Assembly: GCA_035704495.1 (NCBI GenBank)
Contig: DASSWW010000006.1
Coordinates: 1-44,112 of the forward strand
Reading direction: 5' to 3'
Length of the DNA: 44,112 nucleotides
From: UBA6022 sp035704495
GTDB taxonomy: Bacteria; Patescibacteriota; Saccharimonadia; Saccharimonadales; Saccharimonadaceae
Positions 40,853 to 44,112 of this stretch are shown one piece after another. The first letter of the stretch is position 1. Every line of letters starts with the position of its first letter. A program made the translations under genes and the position numbers. The notes under the pieces are model-generated. The model had not been told where the DNA came from. It did no database searches and saw nothing but the letters and a program-made list of their open reading frames with translations.

Positions 40853-41584
40853 TTATTTATTCGTATCAACGTTCGATTGCTTTGGTTCGTCTTGGCTTTT
40901 ACCACCTGGACGAGTTTCTTCAGTTTGATTATCTTGTGGTGTGTCGGAACCATTTTCAGATTCAACATCATCCACATCTTCGGCATCACCACCCGATGCA
41001 TCGTTCGCTGCCTGCAAGGCACTTGGTTCGTACACGTTTGCCACCACTAATTCGACATCTTGGTCATGATCGGCAAATTCTACGCCTTTTGGCAGTTCGA
41101 TATCAGCAAGTGTCAGCCTGTCTTCGTGCGTCGCTAAATTAGCAATAGACGCTTCGAGTGATTCAGGTAGATCACCCGGTAATGCTCGTATTTCAACCTT
41201 TTCAATCGCCTGTAGTACAATCAATCCAGCTTTTTCAGCCGCGCTTTCACCTTCACCAACCAATACAATTGGCACTTCGGTAACAATCTTTTCGTTCTGG
41301 CGAATAGTATGGAATGCCACGTGTCGGAGCGTGTGCTTGACTGGATCCATATCAATTGTTTTGATAATTGCTAGTTTCTTTTTGCCACCGATCGTCAAGT
41401 GGACTGGTGAATGTTTACCCGCAGCCTTGACTGCTTTTGTCGTTTCAACAAATTGTGATTGAGTTGATATCGGTGCAGCCGCACCTCCATAAACAACACT
41501 TGGGACAAACCCATCATCACGTAATTTTGCGACTTTTTTACCTTCGGCCGTTCGCTCATCTAATTTCAATGCAATTTCGTTCAT
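40853..41584 (-). CDS. rplY: 50S ribosomal protein L25 / Ctc
   Basis: 243 residues: L25 beta-barrel domain (about 1-90; REDG-like LRDDGFVPSVVYGG), the TL5/Ctc C-terminal domain (about 95-185) and an extra acidic disordered tail of 55 residues (GGDAEDVDDVESENGSD…). It binds 5S rRNA. AGGAGG lies before the ATG. Own promoter at 41612-41640 and own terminator. Confidence 0.94.
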   Translation of the reverse strand: MNEIALKLDERTAEGKKVAKLRDDGFVPSVVYGGAAAPISTQSQFVETTKAVKAAGKHSPVHLTIGGKKKLAIIKTIDMDPVKHTLRHVAFHTIRQNEKIVTEVPIVLVGEGESAAEKAGLIVLQAIEKVEIRALPGDLPESLEASIANLATHEDRLTLADIELPKGVEFADHDQDVELVVANVYEPSALQAANDASGGDAEDVDDVESENGSDTPQDNQTEETRPGGKSQDEPKQSNVDTNK

Positions 41585-41611
41585 AGTCCTCCTAAATTCA
41601 GTCTACCGTCT

Positions 41612-41640
41612 ATTATAACACGAGTGAGCGAGTGTATAAG
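41612..41640 (-). promoter_or_regulatory. promoter of rplY
   Basis: TATAAT on the minus strand with a weak -35 (CTTATA at 17 bp or TTATAC at 16 bp). The -35 region lies in a repeat-rich stretch (41624-41658) that can fold as GTGAGC/GCTCAC or GTATAAG/CTTATAC. Confidence 0.5.
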
Positions 41641-41736
41641 GAGCTTGCTCACTTATACCGAGCGAGTGAAGTGTTACATCCGGGCATAGTAGGGATATAG
41701 CATTTTTAGAGAGGCCCGTGCTAAAATAGCGTAGAT

Positions 41737-42450
41737 ATGTATGACCTTTTATTTACGTCACTGACGACGATAAGCGCCATTCCCGGCATTGATTTACCCG
41801 AACTGATTACGTGGGCTGGTGTAATTGGCGTTGCTTTGATTATTTTTGCCGAAACAGGCCTGTTGATTGGCTTCTTTTTACCAGGTGATAGTTTGTTGTT
41901 TACAGCTGGTTTTTTGGTACAGGTTGGAATTTTAAACACCAATATCCACTTGTTCGTCTTGCTTTTGTTTGTGGCTGCCGTACTGGGTGATACCGTTGGC
42001 TATACATTTGGCCGGCGTGTAGGGCGCAAAGTATTTGAACGACCTGATTCGCGTATTTTTAAACAAGCCTACTTGCAACAAGCCGAAACTTTTTACGAAA
42101 AACATGGCGGTAAAACTATTATCCTGGCTCGATTTATTCCAATTGTTCGTACCTTTGCGCCAGTCGTTGCCGGCACCGCTAAAATGAAGTACAAAACATT
42201 CATTGCCTATAACGTGATTGGTGGCCTAGCTTGGACGGCTGGTATTACTTATCTTGGTTACCTATTGGGTGCATGGTTTACGAGCATCGGGCTAGATATC
42301 GATGAAGTGATTTTACCAATCGTTGCCCTGATTATCTTGCTTTCCATTATGCCGCCAGTTCTGCATATTCTAAAAGATGAAAAACAACGTGACGCACTAT
42401 GGTCAATGAGCAAGCGACAATTTAAAACTATTTTTAAACGAAAAAAATAA
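41737..42450 (+). CDS. DedA family membrane protein
   Basis: 237 residues, the DedA/SNARE-associated fold: FFLPGDSLLFTAGFL re-entrant segment, GDTVGYTFGRRVGRKVF, and the conserved FIPIVRTFAPVVAGTAKM with GG near the next helix. DedA proteins flip undecaprenyl phosphate or phospholipids back across the membrane. The next gene, a PAP2 phosphatase, starts at its stop codon (TAATG), so the pair suggests lipid-carrier recycling for wall synthesis. A TAAAAT box lies 9 nt before the ATG without a Shine-Dalgarno. Confidence 0.94.
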   Translation: MYDLLFTSLTTISAIPGIDLPELITWAGVIGVALIIFAETGLLIGFFLPGDSLLFTAGFLVQVGILNTNIHLFVLLLFVAAVLGDTVGYTFGRRVGRKVFERPDSRIFKQAYLQQAETFYEKHGGKTIILARFIPIVRTFAPVVAGTAKMKYKTFIAYNVIGGLAWTAGITYLGYLLGAWFTSIGLDIDEVILPIVALIILLSIMPPVLHILKDEKQRDALWSMSKRQFKTIFKRKK

Positions 42451-43175
42451 TGGCGTTGGTGTCACGACACTACATAGCTCTCGCCCGTCGCATGCTTTCT
42501 CGGCGGAATATCGTGATTATTATTTTATTAGCCATCGGACTGAGTTTGTTCTTTTCTGTCTACGAGAGCGTACGAGAACAAGATGATTTTGCTACCCTGG
42601 ATGAACCGCTACTGGCTTTAGTCATTGCGTACCAATATCCACCATTAGTAACAATCATGAACATTGTCACTGATGTATTATCACCAATTGCACTTAGCAT
42701 ATTGGTTCTTGTTGGGTCAGCTAGTTGGATATGGTACTACAAAAAAGACATTTGGCGGCCACTCCTGCTGATTGGTGCTATGGGTTTGGCGTTTGCCTTG
42801 TCAGCCGGAATCAAAATACTCACCGCTCGTGACCGCCCATCGGTTATGGATCTTATCCAGTCACCGGCAGTGTCTTACTCGTTTCCGTCGGGTCATACGA
42901 TTGGTGTAGCAACGCTGCTATTTGTGTTGGGATACTTTTTTTGCGCGGCACAGCCTACGCTGCGCCGAGTACTTTTGTGGACGGCCATAGCAATCGCTGG
43001 CATTATTCTAGTAGCTTTTAGTCGCATATACCTGACGTATCACTGGCTGACAGACGTAACTGCTTCGGTAGGATTAGCTTTTATTATTCTAGCAATCGTT
43101 ATTGCCATTGACACTTACAAAGTACAGCGTGGCAAAAATGCTACTTCAAAAGCTGTTTCAGATACTGACCAGTAA
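42450..43175 (+). CDS. PAP2-family membrane phosphatase
   Basis: 241 residues, six membrane helices. The three phosphatase motifs are complete: KILTARDRP (K-x6-RP), FPSGH and SRIYLTYH (SR-x5-H). It probably dephosphorylates undecaprenyl diphosphate or another lipid phosphate on the outer face. It overlaps the DedA stop codon by one base, and its last 35 bp overlap the convergent uvrA 3' end. Confidence 0.93.
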   Translation: MALVSRHYIALARRMLSRRNIVIIILLAIGLSLFFSVYESVREQDDFATLDEPLLALVIAYQYPPLVTIMNIVTDVLSPIALSILVLVGSASWIWYYKKDIWRPLLLIGAMGLAFALSAGIKILTARDRPSVMDLIQSPAVSYSFPSGHTIGVATLLFVLGYFFCAAQPTLRRVLLWTAIAIAGIILVAFSRIYLTYHWLTDVTASVGLAFIILAIVIAIDTYKVQRGKNATSKAVSDTDQ

Positions 43176-44112
43176 AAGAATCTTTTACTTTAGCCACTGC
43201 TTCCGGCGTACCCTCGGCGACAACTACACCACCGCCCAATCCACCTTCTGGCCCCATATCAATCACATGATCGGCTGTTTTAATGACATCAAGGTTATGT
43301 TCGATAATTACCATACTATTACCGCCTTCGACAAGTTTTTGCAAAATAACCAATAGCCGTTTGACGTCGGCGCTATGCAGTCCTGTTGTTGGTTCGTCCA
43401 AGATATACAACGTTTTACCTGTTGCTCGGCGTGATAATTCGGTGGCTAGTTTAATACGCTGCGCTTCGCCGCCACTAAACGTTGTGGCTGGCTGCCCTAA
43501 ACGAATGTACCCCAAACCGACTTCGACAAGTGTGGTGAGTTTACGCGCAATAGAGGGAATATTTTCAAAAAACTCAGCTGCTTGTTCGACGGTCATTTCT
43601 AACACGTCACTAATTGTTTTGTCTTTGAACTTTATTTCCAGTGCTTCGCGGTTGTAGCGTTTACCTTTACAGATATCACAAACAACGTAAACGTCTGGCA
43701 AAAAATGCATTTCAATTTTAATCACACCGTCACCCTGACAATTTTCACAGCGGCCGCCTTTGACGTTAAAGCTAAAGCGCCCGGCTTTGTAACCACGAAT
43801 ATTTGCTTCGGGGGTTCCTGCAAATAGTTCACGAATCGGCGTAAACACGCCAGTATAGGTTGCTGGATTTGAACGAGGTGTTCGGCCAATTGCCGACTGG
43901 TCAATCACGATAGCTTTATCTAGATGTTTGATGCCTTCTATATTTTCATGAGCCCCTGGTACGACATGCGAACGATGTAGTCGTGCTGATAATTCTTTGG
44001 CAAGAATGTCATTTACTAGTGTAGATTTACCGCTACCGCTGACACCACTGACAACCGTCAGAATGCCAAGTGGAAAGGCCACATCGATACCTTTTAAATT
44101 ATTTTCACGCGC
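43141..44112 (-). CDS. uvrA: excinuclease ABC subunit A, C-terminal third, cut by the window edge
   Basis: The frame runs off the end of the window (…RENNLKGIDVAFPLG, the start of the second ATPase half). Visible: Walker A GVSGSGKST, the zinc finger C-x2-C…C-x2-C (CENCQGDG … CDICKGKRY) intact, signature FSGGEAQRIKLA and Walker B LYILDEPTTGLH. It scans DNA for lesions and loads UvrB. The C-terminal zinc finger is kept, unlike the metal sites of LigA and UvrC in this window. Ends in the convergent PAP2 gene. Confidence 0.97.
   Translation of the reverse strand, partial: ARENNLKGIDVAFPLGILTVVSGVSGSGKSTLVNDILAKELSARLHRSHVVPGAHENIEGIKHLDKAIVIDQSAIGRTPRSNPATYTGVFTPIRELFAGTPEANIRGYKAGRFSFNVKGGRCENCQGDGVIKIEMHFLPDVYVVCDICKGKRYNREALEIKFKDKTISDVLEMTVEQAAEFFENIPSIARKLTTLVEVGLGYIRLGQPATTFSGGEAQRIKLATELSRRATGKTLYILDEPTTGLHSADVKRLLVILQKLVEGGNSMVIIEHNLDVIKTADHVIDMGPEGGLGGGVVVAEGTPEAVAKVKDSFTGQYLKQLLK

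Noticed and set aside
41618..41680. Short direct repeats (GAGTGAGCGAGTG-like) as a CRISPR or iteron array
   Set aside because: Only two or three imperfect copies without regular spacing; they more likely form alternative hairpins near the rplY promoter.
1..44112. Recoded UGA (Gly) as in some CPR lineages
   Set aside because: Conserved proteins end at normal positions, at least one at TGA (37933-37935), and none needs readthrough of TGA.

Overview
The window reads as chromosomal sequence from a small-genome Patescibacteria (CPR) bacterium, most likely Candidatus Saccharibacteria (TM7). That placement is an inference from gene content: an NrtR/PnuC/NadR/PncA/PncB NAD-salvage block, LemA-HtpX, a PGPGW membrane protein, a lone type IV prepilin, orphan membrane-anchored proteins and very cysteine-poor repair enzymes. 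No marker-gene search was possible. UGA behaves as a normal stop, which argues against Gracilibacteria/Absconditabacteria. There is no rRNA, CRISPR array, transposase or integrase.

Layout. 1-3.1 kb: the 3' part of an (alpha/alpha)6 glycoside hydrolase convergent with a cytosolic trehalase. 3.2-6.6 kb: TypA/BipA, a small unknown protein, tRNA-Ala(GGC) and an RRM RNA-binding protein with a long structured leader. 6.6-11.9 kb: a NAD-salvage regulon (NrtR repressor, PnuC, NadR, nicotinamidase, nicotinate phosphoribosyltransferase) with two matching NrtR-type operators; a histidine phosphatase sits between its two arms. 11.9-16.7 kb: PGPGW protein, Ham1-like nucleotidase, an ABC exporter, DUF1653 and DNA ligase LigA. 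16.7-19.3 kb: a multi-pass membrane protein, HtpX and LemA. 19.3-20.8 kb: tRNA-Leu(UAA), tRNA-Cys, a secreted NodB-type deacetylase and tRNA-Leu(GAG). 20.9-26.6 kb: a membrane-anchored oligopeptide-binding protein, SecG, a 4-TM membrane protein, an Xaa-Pro peptidase, a prepilin and UvrC. 26.9-36.0 kb: an accessory block with a ParA-like ATPase facing a five-gene operon of single-TM proteins that ends in a 1205-residue membrane-tethered muramidase/M23 endopeptidase. 36.3-44.1 kb: TrhO, a small unknown protein behind a perfect consensus promoter, an HrpA-type helicase, ribosomal L25/Ctc, DedA, a PAP2 phosphatase and the 3' part of uvrA.

How it fits together. NAD salvage, trehalose use, peptide binding and processing, and wall-active enzymes suit an epibiotic, auxotrophic cell living on a host. 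The strongest candidate for an undescribed system is the ParA-like ATPase plus envelope operon (26.9-36.0 kb). The strongest unexplained pattern is at the tRNA genes: three of four are preceded by a partial copy of their own 5' half, two of which then fold back on themselves. Two DNA-repair enzymes (LigA, UvrC) have lost the cysteines that bind metal in the usual family members. Several operon heads have a -10 box 8-9 nt before the ATG and no Shine-Dalgarno, which suggests leaderless mRNAs.
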